64,000 nucleotides of DNA from Methanoregula sp. (GCA_026394605.1 JAPKXY010000029.1:16427-80426); one strand, 5' to 3'; shown: positions 1 to 9,450, counted from the stretch's first letter. Made by a program: numbers and translations. Notes: generated by a model not told the origin, from the sequence alone.

Positions 1-97
1 CCGATATGCCCAGGACCTTGATGCCACGTACCTTTCCTGCCTCCGGGAGCAGTATGTCGCCCACGCCCAGTTTTCTTCCAATGAGGGGAGCTGGCAT
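1..97 (-). CDS. Partial CDS, N-terminus of an unidentified protein
   Basis: The window edge cuts this gene, leaving about 32 codons read from the ATG at 97. The peptide begins MPAPLIGRKLGVGDILLPEA and ends near VLGIS. An in-frame TAA lies two codons upstream of the ATG, so this is the only ATG start possible. It begins 38 nt after the stop of the permease at 136-1407 on the same strand, so the two probably share a transcript. No family can be assigned from this fragment. Confidence 0.45.
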   Translation of the reverse strand, partial: MPAPLIGRKLGVGDILLPEAGKVRGIKVLGIS

Positions 98-135
98 GCT
101 TTAGTATATCAGCGCTAGGAATATTGATTTGTTCC

Positions 136-1407
136 TTAAAAAATGGCGAGGAAGACCCAATATACCGCCACCTGTATCACCGTAAGCGGCACCCCTACCT
201 TCGCAAACTCAAAAAACGTGAGTGTCTCTTTCTGTTTCTCCGCGTTCTGGATGATGATCACGTTACTCGCTGCCCCGAGGATCGTGAGATTGCCCGCGAT
301 CGTGCTCCCCGCCGCAAGCGCGACCAGCTGTGCGGTGGTGCCTCCCGCCTGCTGGATCATCGGTTGGAACAGGGCTACAAATGGGACATTGGAGATGAAC
401 TGGCTGATGATGATACTCGTTCCAAGAATCAACGGTATTGACGACACCATACCGCTGTTCACAAATGACTGGAAGAACCCTGACTGCCAGACGCTCGCCA
501 TCAAAACAAACATCGCGACAAAGAAGATGAGCGTGTACCAGTCGATACCCCTGATGATCTGAACCCGGTATTCAGAAAGGATCAGGATCGGGGCAGCGGC
601 ACAGAGTGCGATCACCGGCAGGTTGACAATTGGTCCGCCACCCGTAAGCGACAGTATGACATTTGCAGCGATCAGGATGATGATGATGGTGAGTGAACCC
701 TGACAGATACGCATGAGGCGGCTATCGCAGACCACCGGTGCACTTTGCTCGACCTGACATGGATGAAATTCCTTTTTAAAAAAGATCTTCACCACTGCAA
801 AGGCGACAAAAAGGTTGATAATCGTCGGGATGGCAAGGTACCGCGCAAACGTAACAAACGGCGCCTGCATCCCGCCATTTACCGCGACGAGCAGGTTCTG
901 CGGGTTGCCAATCGGGCTCATCACACTCCCTGTCGTAATCGCGACCGCAAGTGTGATGAGAAGCATCTTGGGGGAGATTCCTGACTTTGCTGAAAGGGCG
1001 AGGACAAGCGGCGTACCGATGATCGCGAGCGTGTCATTCATCAGGATCGCGGAGAGCATTCCCGTGCACAGGATGATGGAAAAGACAAGGTGGTCAACGG
1101 TCATAAAACGGTGAAACAACCGTCGGGCGATGATATCGAGATATCCACTTGCCACCAGCGCTTCGCCCACGATAAACATCCCGAATAAAAATACCATCAC
1201 GTCAATATTGATCGCCCGCACGGCATCGGCAACTGAGATTTGACCCATGAGGAGGACAGCCAGCGCTCCACAAAGCATGATCTGCCAGATCCGGATCCGA
1301 TATCTTCCCACCTGCCGTACAGCAATGAGCAAAAAGACGGCGGCAAGAATGACTACTGAAAGATTCGTACACTTTCTATAGAACCAAGGAAAGATGAGTG
1401 TTGGCAT
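136..1407 (-). CDS. SLC13/ArsB-type anion permease
   Basis: Polytopic membrane protein with about ten or more hydrophobic segments, of the ArsB/NhaD/citrate-transporter superfamily. It likely moves anions or dicarboxylates across the cytoplasmic membrane; the substrate cannot be told. Visible family hallmarks are the GMFIVGEALVASG stretch, SAILMNDTLAIIGTPL, and MSPIGNPQNLLVA, the Asn-Pro-containing re-entrant region typical of the superfamily. The frame is open to 1476, but the start at 1407 (MPTLIFPWF) is preferred because a TATA-like cataaatgg sits about 40 nt upstream and the extra 23 residues are Cys-rich and unlike a family N-terminus. A partial gene follows 38 nt downstream on the same strand. 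Confidence 0.8.
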   Translation of the reverse strand: MPTLIFPWFYRKCTNLSVVILAAVFLLIAVRQVGRYRIRIWQIMLCGALAVLLMGQISVADAVRAINIDVMVFLFGMFIVGEALVASGYLDIIARRLFHRFMTVDHLVFSIILCTGMLSAILMNDTLAIIGTPLVLALSAKSGISPKMLLITLAVAITTGSVMSPIGNPQNLLVAVNGGMQAPFVTFARYLAIPTIINLFVAFAVVKIFFKKEFHPCQVEQSAPVVCDSRLMRICQGSLTIIIILIAANVILSLTGGGPIVNLPVIALCAAAPILILSEYRVQIIRGIDWYTLIFFVAMFVLMASVWQSGFFQSFVNSGMVSSIPLILGTSIIISQFISNVPFVALFQPMIQQAGGTTAQLVALAAGSTIAGNLTILGAASNVIIIQNAEKQKETLTFFEFAKVGVPLTVIQVAVYWVFLAIF

Positions 1408-1596
1408 CGTCCCGTTATCATGTAAAAAACAACACAACGGACCATTTATGAATTCACGGATCAGCCAGCAGAACACGCACCTTCCTCTCGCACTGGAGCA
1501 GAATGCAGGCAGGTTGTTGTTCTCCCGGCCAAAACCTGCCAGTTCCGTTCACACCAGAACGGAATTCTCAAATAGTCCGGTGCGGAATCTCATTGT

Positions 1597-2082
1597 ATGA
1601 AGTTCAAAGCTCCATTCCTCGTAGTCCTTGTCCTGGTGACACTTCTGTTCACCGCGGGCTGTTCCAGCTCGGCGCCCCAGCAGACAGGATCCCCCTCAGG
1701 GGCGACACCCATCCCGACTCTTGCTGTATCGACAACAACACTCCCGACCGTAGGTGGCGGGTCAGCCCAGCCAGGTCCTACGGATACGCTTCCCTCCGCG
1801 ACACCGGTCTCAGTCTCTGTAGAGAAAGCCGGCACATACTCCACCACAATCATCACTACCTTTGACGGTGGTAAGGGCATGAGTGCAGTTTCGAAAATTG
1901 ATGTACGGGTCACCCGCTCCGACGGCTCTGTCGTCACCGGCACACTCAGGCCCCTCAAAGGTGAGTCACTCGAGCTGGAAGGAACAAGGGGAACCGACCG
2001 TGTTGAGGTCATCATCCTTATGAATTCGGGCAGCTCGTACAAGGTCGTCGACCAGCAGATGCCCTTCAAGACACGCGGATAA
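1597..2082 (+). CDS. Secreted lipoprotein, unknown function
   Basis: Protein of 161 residues with a lipoprotein signal peptide: a basic start, a hydrophobic core (FLVVLVLVTLLF) and the lipobox TAGC with the Cys at about residue 21. The next 50 or so residues are Ser/Thr/Pro-rich, a typical archaeal cell-surface linker. The rest (about 70-161) looks like a small beta-rich domain with alternating hydrophobic residues. It is expected to be anchored outside the membrane. No known domain is recognised. The gene is monocistronic, divergent from the permease and convergent with the riboflavin gene. T-rich runs after the stop (about 2095-2115) resemble archaeal terminators. Confidence 0.7.
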   Translation: MKFKAPFLVVLVLVTLLFTAGCSSSAPQQTGSPSGATPIPTLAVSTTTLPTVGGGSAQPGPTDTLPSATPVSVSVEKAGTYSTTIITTFDGGKGMSAVSKIDVRVTRSDGSVVTGTLRPLKGESLELEGTRGTDRVEVIILMNSGSSYKVVDQQMPFKTRG

Positions 2083-2091
2083 TCCGCTGCC

Positions 2092-2117
2092 AATTTTCTC
2101 TTTTTACCTTTTTAACA
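2092..2117 (+). terminator. T-rich terminator-like stretch
   Basis: Three runs of T (tttt, ttttt, ttttt) lie within 25 nt just past the lipoprotein stop at 2082. This matches the intrinsic termination signal known for archaea (U-runs without a need for a hairpin). It lies between two convergent genes. Confidence 0.4.
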
Positions 2118-2308
2118 TTCCCGAGAAGGTTCCGCGTAGTTTTTAATATATTCAGGAGTTATCACACGTGAAGCTGCGATGTGCTCCATGGTGATATCCG
2201 TGGAAAAACAAAGACTCCTGTAATTTTTCTGCCGGGGGGTTATTTTCTGCTGCTGTTACCAGGCAGAAACTAAAAAAAAGACGATAATTAAAACTATTTT
2301 TATTGTTT

Positions 2309-2992
2309 TTACGATCGCGCTCTGACATTCCAGTGCAACAAAATACCCTCCCCGATCCGTACCGCCTCAGAAAGCGCGAGCCGGCCAAACTCTGATTCAG
2401 TCACAAAACCTGCCCCGTCTGCGAGGGTTGGCGCATCCTTCCCGCCGATCACAATATTTCCTACAAACGTATAGAGCTCATCGACAAGTCCGGCAGCGAA
2501 TAAGCCGGCGATCAGCGTGCCGCCCCCTTCCACCATCAGCTGCCGTACCCCTAGGGCGCCCAGCTCATCGATCAGAGCAGCAAGATCCACTTCCTGTTCT
2601 CCTGCAACAATCACCATTGCCATTTTTTTCAGGCTTGCGACCGTCGCCAGGTCCGCCCGCTGCGATACGGCAACGACGCGCTTGCCTCCACGTCTGGTGA
2701 GGATTGAGGAGGTGAGGGGGATGCGGGCGGTGCTGTCCACGACAACACGGAGAGGATGCTCGTCCCTGCCCTGCGCTAGGCGCTCCCGCTTCAGTTCATC
2801 CGATTTCACGGTGAGAGCCGGGTCGTCGGCAAGTACCGTCCCAATGCCAACCATCACTGCATCGCATCCAGCCTTGAGACGGTCGACACGTTCAAAGTCC
2901 TCCGATCCTGATATCTTCACCTGCCGGCGTTCGCGGGTGGAGAGCTTGCCGTCAGCGCTTATCGCCACATTCACCACAACATGAGGGCGCAT
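2309..2992 (-). CDS. 2,5-diamino-6-ribosylamino-pyrimidinone 5'-phosphate reductase
   Basis: RibD C-terminal/dihydrofolate-reductase-like protein of 227 residues, the length of archaeal ArfC/RIB7 enzymes. It catalyses the NAD(P)H-dependent reduction of the ribosyl side chain in the archaeal route to riboflavin, and therefore to FAD and the methanogen coenzyme F420. Visible motifs are VVVNVAISADGKLS at the N-terminus, GCDAVMVGIGTVLADDP, the VVVDSTARIP core and MVEGGGTLI, which contacts the nucleotide and pterin. The start at 2992 is preferred over the open frame to 3061 because AAAGGG lies 6 nt upstream and family members begin like MRPHVVVN. It is a stand-alone gene, head-to-head with the histidine kinase. 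Confidence 0.9.
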   Translation of the reverse strand: MRPHVVVNVAISADGKLSTRERRQVKISGSEDFERVDRLKAGCDAVMVGIGTVLADDPALTVKSDELKRERLAQGRDEHPLRVVVDSTARIPLTSSILTRRGGKRVVAVSQRADLATVASLKKMAMVIVAGEQEVDLAALIDELGALGVRQLMVEGGGTLIAGLFAAGLVDELYTFVGNIVIGGKDAPTLADGAGFVTESEFGRLALSEAVRIGEGILLHWNVRARS

Positions 2993-3138
2993 GCGGTACC
3001 CTTTGGTCGCGAGCGATATTATAGCAATTGGAACAACGGTAGGGTACGTCAATACTATCATTCATACTACCATGTTCAACGGGATCTGGAAATAAAATCG
3101 ATGACTACAGGTAATTAAAAAAAGATCTGGATAATATA

Positions 3139-3146
3139 TTTATAAA
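3139..3146 (+). promoter_or_regulatory. TATA box of the histidine kinase gene
   Basis: Sequence tttataaa lies 27-34 nt upstream of the ATG at 3173, the standard archaeal TATA-to-start-site distance. The transcript is therefore probably leaderless or nearly so. No Shine-Dalgarno sequence is visible in front of the ATG, which agrees. Confidence 0.5.
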
Positions 3147-3172
3147 AAAACATCCAAAAGGCGAGAGTACCT

Positions 3173-4975
3173 ATGGATCGGTTTGTAACCATCTGGCATT
3201 ACAGGGTCCCACATACCGATCTCGTCCGCTTCTGGGTGATTGCCTCGCTTGCCATCTCCAGCACTTTCGTCACTGCACTCGCACTGGCCGGAAATATCGA
3301 TACAATCTACCCACAACTATTTTACTTCCCGATCCTGTATGCAAGCTATTTTTTCCCCCGCCGCGGGATCTATGTCGCCGGTTCATGTGCGGTCGCATAT
3401 GAGGCAATCTCATACTACTACTCCTTCCCGAATCTGCTTGGCATGGGATATGCCACGGGGCAGGGGATTTTCTTTATCTGTATCGGTGCCGCTGTCTCCT
3501 ATTTTACCGACAAGATCAGGACCAGCGAGGCGCGGTACCGCAGCATCTTTGAGTATTCGCAGATCGGCATTGTGCTTTTTGACCAGAACACCTTTGCCGT
3601 CACGCTCGCAAATGACCAGTTCGGGGCGATGCTGGGGTATACAGCGGAAGAACTGGTAAAAACACCATTCTCCCACCTTTTTTTCAACAGGGACGAACAG
3701 CGCCGTTTCTATGAGCGGTTCGGGTCAAGTGAAGAAATAGTCGACTTTGAGACCCGGTTAGCGACAAGGGGTAGGGAACCGTTCTATGTAAATCTGTCGT
3801 GGAGCCGGCTCAATGGGAACCTCGTCAGCTGCTCGGTTATAGATATCAACACACGCACACAGGGCAAGGAGGCGGCGGAAGACCACGCTGCCAGGTACCG
3901 GCAGGTCACCGAAAGTTCACCGACTGGTATTGTCATCATCCAGAATATGCAGATCATCTATACCAACCCGTCATTTACTACGTTCTCCGGCTACGCGAGA
4001 GACGACCTGATCGGGCGTGAACTGTCTGCGTTCGTTCACGCCGATGACATCACAGATTTCCAGGGATATTTGAAGCAGGCAGAGACCCCCCCCGTGCCTT
4101 CTGGTAAGACAGAGTTCAGGTTTCTGACAAAAACAGGGGAAACAAAACTTGCAACGCTGTTTTCAACGACGATAAAGCAGGGCGGAAAACCTGCACTGCT
4201 CGTGAATATTGTGGATATCAGCGAACGGGAGAAACTCAAGGATCAGATCGAACAGGATAGCGAGAGACGGCGGGGCGTCATTTCCACGGTAGCGCACGAG
4301 CTGCGTACACCCCTTCAACCGATCATGGGTTACCTGAACCTGCTCATGCAGGACCCAAAAGGGTTCGGGCTTACGGACGAGACCAAGAACATTCTCGACC
4401 GGTGTCTGCAGAGCGTCGACCGCGAGCGCCAGATCATCAACCAGATGCTGGAGTTTTCGGTGCTCGATTCCGGTAAGACCGATCTGGACTACTCAACTTT
4501 TTCCCTTAGCGCTCTGTTGAAAAACATCATCGAAACTGGGGGTTACATGATGAAGGCAGATATCGCAATCGAGATCCCGCTTGACGTCACGTTCGAAGCA
4601 GATCAAAACAAGATCTATGTCGTGATTAATTCGATGCTCTCCAATGCGGTGAACTACTCCAAACCGCCCAGAAGGATTAAAATTATCTACCGTTCATCCG
4701 GCAGTGATACGCACCACCGCCTCGCTATACAGGATAACGGCGTCGGCATCACCGGAACGCAGCTTGATGCGATCTTTGAACCGTTCCAGCTCGCTGATTC
4801 GGAAAAACTGAGCCGGAAGTACGATCGTATCGGGCTTTCGCTCTCTATCGCAAAGAAATACATCCAGATGCACGGTGGTTACATCAGTGTAGACAGCATC
4901 GTGAGTGTGGGGAGCACTTTTACCATCCATATCCCGAAAATTCGACCCAAGGAGGTTGTAAAAGATGGCACGTAG
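3173..4975 (+). CDS. Membrane sensor histidine kinase with two PAS domains
   Basis: 600-residue sensor kinase. Residues 17-113 hold four or so membrane segments; PAS domains span about 120-230 and 245-352; the dimerisation/phosphoacceptor box STVAHELRTPLQP puts the phosphorylated His at 375; the ATPase domain follows with the N box (Asn491), the G1 box DNGVG (521-525) and a G2-like region IGLSLSIAKK. The usual GTGLGL motif is replaced by YDRIGLSL. It autophosphorylates in response to an unknown signal and passes the phosphate to the response regulator encoded next. Its stop overlaps that gene's start by 11 nt, so the two are translationally coupled. Confidence 0.93.
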   Translation: MDRFVTIWHYRVPHTDLVRFWVIASLAISSTFVTALALAGNIDTIYPQLFYFPILYASYFFPRRGIYVAGSCAVAYEAISYYYSFPNLLGMGYATGQGIFFICIGAAVSYFTDKIRTSEARYRSIFEYSQIGIVLFDQNTFAVTLANDQFGAMLGYTAEELVKTPFSHLFFNRDEQRRFYERFGSSEEIVDFETRLATRGREPFYVNLSWSRLNGNLVSCSVIDINTRTQGKEAAEDHAARYRQVTESSPTGIVIIQNMQIIYTNPSFTTFSGYARDDLIGRELSAFVHADDITDFQGYLKQAETPPVPSGKTEFRFLTKTGETKLATLFSTTIKQGGKPALLVNIVDISEREKLKDQIEQDSERRRGVISTVAHELRTPLQPIMGYLNLLMQDPKGFGLTDETKNILDRCLQSVDRERQIINQMLEFSVLDSGKTDLDYSTFSLSALLKNIIETGGYMMKADIAIEIPLDVTFEADQNKIYVVINSMLSNAVNYSKPPRRIKIIYRSSGSDTHHRLAIQDNGVGITGTQLDAIFEPFQLADSEKLSRKYDRIGLSLSIAKKYIQMHGGYISVDSIVSVGSTFTIHIPKIRPKEVVKDGT

Positions 4976-5333
4976 AATCATGGTTGTGGAAGACGATCAG
5001 CCGATCCTCGAGCTGATGGAGATCCTGCTGCGGAGGCTCGGATATGAGCCCATCCTCGTCATGAACGGGCTGGAGGCACTTGAAGAAGTGAAAAAGAGCC
5101 CGCCTGAACTCATCCTGCTCGATATTATGATGACACCGATTAACGGGTGGGAGATCCTGGAGAAACTGCGGGGGGAGTACGGGCAAAAAGACCTGCCCGT
5201 GCTCCTCTTTACAGCAGCCCCGATGGTACAGAAAGAGGTGGCGAAGCTTAATGACCCGGCGCTTGGGATCCTCCAGAAACCGGTATCGTTTGCGGAACTG
5301 TCTGCTGCACTCCAGAAGTTCCTGAGCCGGTAG
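4965..5333 (+). CDS. Single-domain response regulator (REC)
   Basis: 122-residue stand-alone receiver domain. The acidic pocket Glu9/Asp10/Asp11 (VVEDD), the phosphoacceptor Asp53 (LLDIMM), Thr83 (LFTAA) and Lys105 (LQKP) are all present, so it should be phosphorylatable. There is no output domain, so it acts by protein-protein contact or as a phosphate shuttle, as is common in methanogens. It overlaps the kinase gene by 11 nt and is preceded by AAGGAGG, a strong ribosome site inside the kinase 3' end. It ends with TAG. Confidence 0.93.
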   Translation: MARRIMVVEDDQPILELMEILLRRLGYEPILVMNGLEALEEVKKSPPELILLDIMMTPINGWEILEKLRGEYGQKDLPVLLFTAAPMVQKEVAKLNDPALGILQKPVSFAELSAALQKFLSR

Positions 5334-5358
5334 CATCGACATACGTTCATCACCACGT

Positions 5359-5698
5359 TTAGAGTTCCACAACCGCATGGGTAACGGAAACCTCACTACC
5401 ACCATGCATCTTTTCGTATGCCCGCAGAGGTATGTCCCATTCCTCAAAAAATGTATTATGCGGAAGGCTGACAAACCGGCTATTATTTTTTTCGTCCGTT
5501 GAAATCGTGCCGATATATTGTGGCGCTGGCATCACTTCCCTCTGCCACTCGTCCCGTGCCGATGCGGAAGAACAGCTGTTTGTATTTGAGCAAAACGGCA
5601 TAGTTCGTGAAAGAGGCCGCTTTGATAATTTTTTCCAGCCTGCGCAGCAGAAACGTCCGCAGACAGACCCCTATTTCGAACCCTCCAAATGGAGACAA
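5359..5698 (-). pseudogene. Possible frameshifted small gene, unknown
   Basis: This 412-nt gap between the response regulator and mntP holds two overlapping minus-strand frames that look like halves of one protein. The upstream frame (from 5698) contains RRLEKIIKAASFTNYAVLLK and KYKQLFFRIGT. The downstream frame, to 5359, contains EWQREVMPAPQYIG, DEKNNSRFVSLPHNTFFEEW and IPLRAYEKM. Both have the amino-acid balance of real protein, and joining them near RIGT/RDEW would give a product of about 110 residues. I recognise no family. It could also be two chance frames. Confidence 0.3.
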
Positions 5699-5745
5699 AA
5701 CAATTGACGTCAGTAAAAAATGAGATTGTGATGATTCGTATGAAC

Positions 5746-6312
5746 TTAGAAAAGAAAAAGATGCTCAACAAGTATTTTCAGTCCGATGGCAATCAGGATG
5801 AGACCTCCCAGCACCTCAATCTTCGTGCCCAGAAAGGGGGCAAGCCGTGTACCGAGCATCACACCGATGAATGAAAAAAGAAATGCGACAATCCCTATAA
5901 TCAGACTCGGGATGAGGATAGCATACTGAAGAACGGCAAATGATGCACCGACCGCAAGCGCGTCAATGCTGGTCGCGATGGAGAGAATGATCACCGAACC
6001 GAACTGCATGACGTGAACCGATCCCGTGTCGACACCATCCCCTTTCATCCCTTCAATAATCATTTTGACGCCAATAAACGTCAGGAGGAGAAATGCGACC
6101 CAGTGATCAACCCCCGCAATCAATCTGCTCAGCCATGTCCCGGCAGCCCATCCAAGCAGTGTCATGCCCATCTGGAACATGCCAAAACAGAGTGCGATGA
6201 TCAGTGCAGCAATTCGAAGGTTTGTTTTTGTCGTTGTGCCAATCGCAAGCGAAACCGCAAAACAATCCATCGAGAGACCAATTCCAATGAGGACGGGGAT
6301 CAGAATATCCAT
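5746..6312 (-). CDS. mntP: Manganese efflux pump MntP
   Basis: 188-residue protein with six membrane segments, matching MntP (DUF204) in length and sequence. The two conserved half-repeat signatures are visible: GIGLSMDCFAVSLAIG near the N-terminus and SIATSIDALAVGASFA in the middle; their Asp residues are known to be needed for Mn(II) export in the family. It should sit in the cytoplasmic membrane and protect against excess manganese. No yybP-type riboswitch or operon partner is evident. A TATA-like element precedes the gene. Confidence 0.9.
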   Translation of the reverse strand: MDILIPVLIGIGLSMDCFAVSLAIGTTTKTNLRIAALIIALCFGMFQMGMTLLGWAAGTWLSRLIAGVDHWVAFLLLTFIGVKMIIEGMKGDGVDTGSVHVMQFGSVIILSIATSIDALAVGASFAVLQYAILIPSLIIGIVAFLFSFIGVMLGTRLAPFLGTKIEVLGGLILIAIGLKILVEHLFLF

Positions 6313-6507
6313 GAATTTCTGAAGTATGTGCGGGGAACGGTATTAAGTTCTTGTACGAAAAAACAAAAGAAAGCATAATCAATAGTTTCTTCTTATGATG
6401 AAAAGGACGGGGACGCAACTGCAATTATCGTGATTAAAGAGAAGGACTTCAGAATTTTTTTTCAACGAGACTGTTTTTTTTTCATTCCATCACTCCACAT
6501 TCCTCTA

Positions 6508-6954
6508 TTAAACAGTCCACCGGCTCTTCCGGTTCAGCTTCGCAAGTGCCCTGCACTGGTTAAAATTGGTCTCACCCCAGATCCATGGCCGGTATGTGCA
6601 GCACATCGCCGGTTTTATATCATGGATCCCACAGAGGTACCGCCGCTTCCCGACCCGGTGTAAAAATGGGCATACAGGGAGATAGTCATGGGTGGCGGGA
6701 TCTCTCATTTCCACGACAACGAGCCCCCCAAGTTCCTCAGACTTCAGGTCAGCACAGTTGACCCATGAGCCATCTTCCTTACAGGCAGAGAAATAACGAA
6801 GGATATCCATGCGCCCTCTCTCGATCCATTGGAACAGGTTCTCAGCAGTTGGCGTAATATTGTTCCCGAATATCCTGCAGCAGAGCCCGCACTGTTCACA
6901 GGGGTCCTCCTCAATTTCTTCCTGATCCATGTGTACATCCGGTATTCTCTGCAC
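6508..6954 (-). CDS. YkgJ-family cysteine-cluster protein
   Basis: 148-residue protein of the YkgJ/CxxCxxCC family (putative Fe- or Zn-binding). The hallmark CEQCGLCCRIFG is near the N-terminus, with further Cys in CPFLHRVGKRRYLCGIHDIKP and the C-terminal MCCTYRPW. The family is thought to bind a metal or Fe-S cluster; its reaction is unknown. It follows the LysE-type exporter gene by about 33 nt on the same strand, so the two probably form one transcript. An alternative start is the Met at residue 9. Confidence 0.82.
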   Translation of the reverse strand: MQRIPDVHMDQEEIEEDPCEQCGLCCRIFGNNITPTAENLFQWIERGRMDILRYFSACKEDGSWVNCADLKSEELGGLVVVEMRDPATHDYLPVCPFLHRVGKRRYLCGIHDIKPAMCCTYRPWIWGETNFNQCRALAKLNRKSRWTV

Positions 6955-6987
6955 CGCTGGATAACCCTTGCCGCCGGCTGATGCAAA

Positions 6988-7617
6988 CTACCGCAGCAAG
7001 ATCGAGACGTAATACACACCAAAGACTATGAGAAAAAGCCCACATAAGGCCAATATCCACCGGTATTCGCGGCCCCGGAGAAGAAACCTGCCTCGATGAA
7101 CACTGATCGAAACGAGCGTAAACCATGCCAGATCCGCCCCCCAGTGCCCTATAATGAATGCAATGGCGGTGGCAATTCCCCCGTACAATGCCCCGATCAT
7201 GAGCGCACTTCCCACGGTAAGCCACCACAGCCAGAAATAGGGATTGGAAATGCTGGTGAGCATCCCGGCAAGAAACGGACCGGTTGTCGTTCCCAGGCCC
7301 TCTGATTGTGGCGGCATGAGGTCAAGTTGGGTATGCCGGCTCTCCATGATCGTGAACACCCCAAAGACAATAAGGGCTGCTCCGCCAATGCTGCCAATAA
7401 GCCAGGAATATCCGCCGATAATCACAGAAAGCCCGGCAATGATAAGCAGTACCATCACGACTTCAACCACTGCATGCCCTAGCGTGACACGGGGGCCCAT
7501 CGTCCATCCGCCTTTCAGCGAAGCGTTGATCGTCGCTATCAGCGTCGGACCTGGGGCAAGGGCACCAGTGAGCCCGATGAGGAATCCGAGAAAGAACATT
7601 TCGATGATCGCGTTCAT
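6988..7617 (-). CDS. LysE/RhtB-family exporter
   Basis: 209-residue membrane protein with about six membrane spans, of the LysE amino-acid/metabolite exporter family. The conserved N-terminal motif GLTGALAPGPTLIATINASLKGG is present (G-x-x-x-GPG type), as is GHAVVEVVMVLL. The exported substrate is unknown. The start at 7617 is chosen because GGGGGA lies 4 nt upstream; the frame is open four codons further, to 7629. It is the first gene of a probable unit with the cysteine-cluster gene downstream. Confidence 0.85.
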   Translation of the reverse strand: MNAIIEMFFLGFLIGLTGALAPGPTLIATINASLKGGWTMGPRVTLGHAVVEVVMVLLIIAGLSVIIGGYSWLIGSIGGAALIVFGVFTIMESRHTQLDLMPPQSEGLGTTTGPFLAGMLTSISNPYFWLWWLTVGSALMIGALYGGIATAIAFIIGHWGADLAWFTLVSISVHRGRFLLRGREYRWILALCGLFLIVFGVYYVSILLR

Positions 7618-7853
7618 TGAATCCCCCATGGATTCAGGAGCATGAAAAGGATCTGCACGCTTGTACCTTTGAGCCTTATTTGATACATGTGATATTGATC
7701 CGCAACGTTAAAAAATGATAGAACAAATTATCATAGCTTTAACCTGTGATATTCAGTTCCTTAACCGGGTACTCAGAAATTTATTCCCGCCCGACGGCAT
7801 CCTGCATAATTTAATAATGTTCGTTGCTAACCTATACCACGTCAATCATTTCT

Positions 7854-8594
7854 ATGGTGATCCTCATCCTCCACGTTAAAGGAGTAACCAAACAGATTGG
7901 CGGGCTTCTGGCGGTCAACGGCATCGATCTTACCGTAGGAAAGGATGAGATTGTGGGTCTGGTCGGTCCGAACGGGGCGGGAAAAACCACCCTTTTAAAT
8001 ATCATCTCGGGGATTACCCACCCGACAGCGGGGAAAGTCACATTCTGTGGTGAGGATATAACCGGTCTCAAAGCAGACCGTATCTGCAAGAAAGGGATTG
8101 CAAAAACGTTCCAGATCGCTGAATCGTTCCCGAACCTCTCTGCAAAAGAATGTGTCATGGTAGGAGCAATCTTTGGCAACAGCCATATGCCCGGAATGAA
8201 AGAGGCGCAACAACAGGCAGTCGAGATCCTTAATTATGTCGGATTACCACCGGAAAAAGTTGATACTTCCAACAGGAACCTGAATGTCGTAGAGCTCAAA
8301 TGGGTGCAGCTTGCACGGGCGCTTGCCACGAACCCAAAACTTCTCCTTCTCGATGAACTCACCACGGGACTGAACCCCAAAGAGAGCAGCGAAGCGGTGA
8401 ATCTGATGAAAAAGATCAGGGATGAAGGCACCTCTATTCTGATTATTGAGCATGTCATGAGCGTCATCATGGGAGTATCTGACCGGATCGTCGTGCTGGA
8501 TCACGGCGAAAAAATTGCCGAGGGCAGGCCCTATGAAGTAGTGAACAACCAGCAGGTGATCGATACCTACCTCGGCGACATGGATGTATTTTAA
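7854..8594 (+). CDS. livG: LivG-type ABC transporter ATPase
   Basis: Cytoplasmic ATPase of a branched-chain-amino-acid (HAAT) type importer, 246 residues. Walker A is GPNGAGKTT (about 38-46) and Walker B is LLLLDELTTGLNP. The signature region reads LNVVELKWVQLARALA, which lacks the textbook LSGGQ but resembles the LivG subfamily with a variant signature. The start at the ATG 7854 gives MVILILHVKG, matching the family start; the frame is open to a TTG at 7824. livF follows after 12 nt. The transported compound may be an amino acid or an amide or urea-like solute, as the family is broad. Confidence 0.9.
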   Translation: MVILILHVKGVTKQIGGLLAVNGIDLTVGKDEIVGLVGPNGAGKTTLLNIISGITHPTAGKVTFCGEDITGLKADRICKKGIAKTFQIAESFPNLSAKECVMVGAIFGNSHMPGMKEAQQQAVEILNYVGLPPEKVDTSNRNLNVVELKWVQLARALATNPKLLLLDELTTGLNPKESSEAVNLMKKIRDEGTSILIIEHVMSVIMGVSDRIVVLDHGEKIAEGRPYEVVNNQQVIDTYLGDMDVF

Positions 8595-8606
8595 GAGGTT
8601 GTACCG

Positions 8607-9302
8607 TTGCTCGATATATCCGGTCTCAATATCTTTCACGGTAACATACAGGTCGTCTGGGATCTCGGATTAACCGTCAACGAAGGAGAGATGGTAGCTC
8701 TCATCGGACCGAATGGTGCGGGGAAATCCACGACTGTTGAAACGATCGTGGGGCTCAACAGGAATGCAACCGGCTCCATCACCTTTCTTGGTGAACATAT
8801 TCTCGGGCTGCATCCGTATGATATTTTTAAAAAAGGGCTTGCACTCGTTCCCGAAAAAAGGGAGATATTCCCGAAAATGCCCGTTATCGAGAACCTTCTT
8901 CTCGGTGCAGGCGACCGTACAGACTGGGAAATGAGCCTTCAGCGTCTCTACAACCTGTTTCCCATCCTGCATGAGAGAGAGCAGCAGATGGCAGGAACGC
9001 TCTCCGGTGGCGAACAACAGATGCTTGCGATCGGTCGGGCGCTTATGTCCGAGCCGAAACTCCTTATTCTCGATGAACCTTCAACCGGCCTGTCGCCCAT
9101 TCTTGTCGCCCAGGTATTCCGGTCGCTGGAACGTCTCGGCAGAGGGGGGACGACAATCCTGCTTCTGGAACAGAACGTCCGGCATGCGCTCGAACTGTGC
9201 GAACGGGGCTACGTTCTCGAGAACGGGAGGATCGTGCTTGAGGGAAAAACAAAGAACCTGATGCACGAGAAACATATCCAGAAAGCGTATCTGGGAATAT
9301 AA
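8607..9302 (+). CDS. livF: LivF-type ABC transporter ATPase
   Basis: Second ATPase of the same importer, 231 residues, starting with TTG at 8607 behind GAGG. Walker A is GPNGAGKST, the signature is LSGGEQQ and Walker B is LLILDEPSTGLSP; the D-loop and the H-region (LLLEQNV) follow, as in LivF. It pairs with livG 12 nt upstream. The permease genes are not downstream but on the opposite strand, meeting this gene tail to tail across 148 nt. Confidence 0.92.
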   Translation: MLDISGLNIFHGNIQVVWDLGLTVNEGEMVALIGPNGAGKSTTVETIVGLNRNATGSITFLGEHILGLHPYDIFKKGLALVPEKREIFPKMPVIENLLLGAGDRTDWEMSLQRLYNLFPILHEREQQMAGTLSGGEQQMLAIGRALMSEPKLLILDEPSTGLSPILVAQVFRSLERLGRGGTTILLLEQNVRHALELCERGYVLENGRIVLEGKTKNLMHEKHIQKAYLGI

Positions 9303-9450
9303 AACAGAATGTTATTTTCCTGCAATCGTTCCCGTGTCAGGCCGGATTCATCCAGCTTCAGGAAAAACGGGGTTGTAATAATGGAAAAAACCAGGTGCCA
9401 GCCAACCTATCCACTAACATACCAATAAAAGGAGACCCGTTAGTTTTGTG

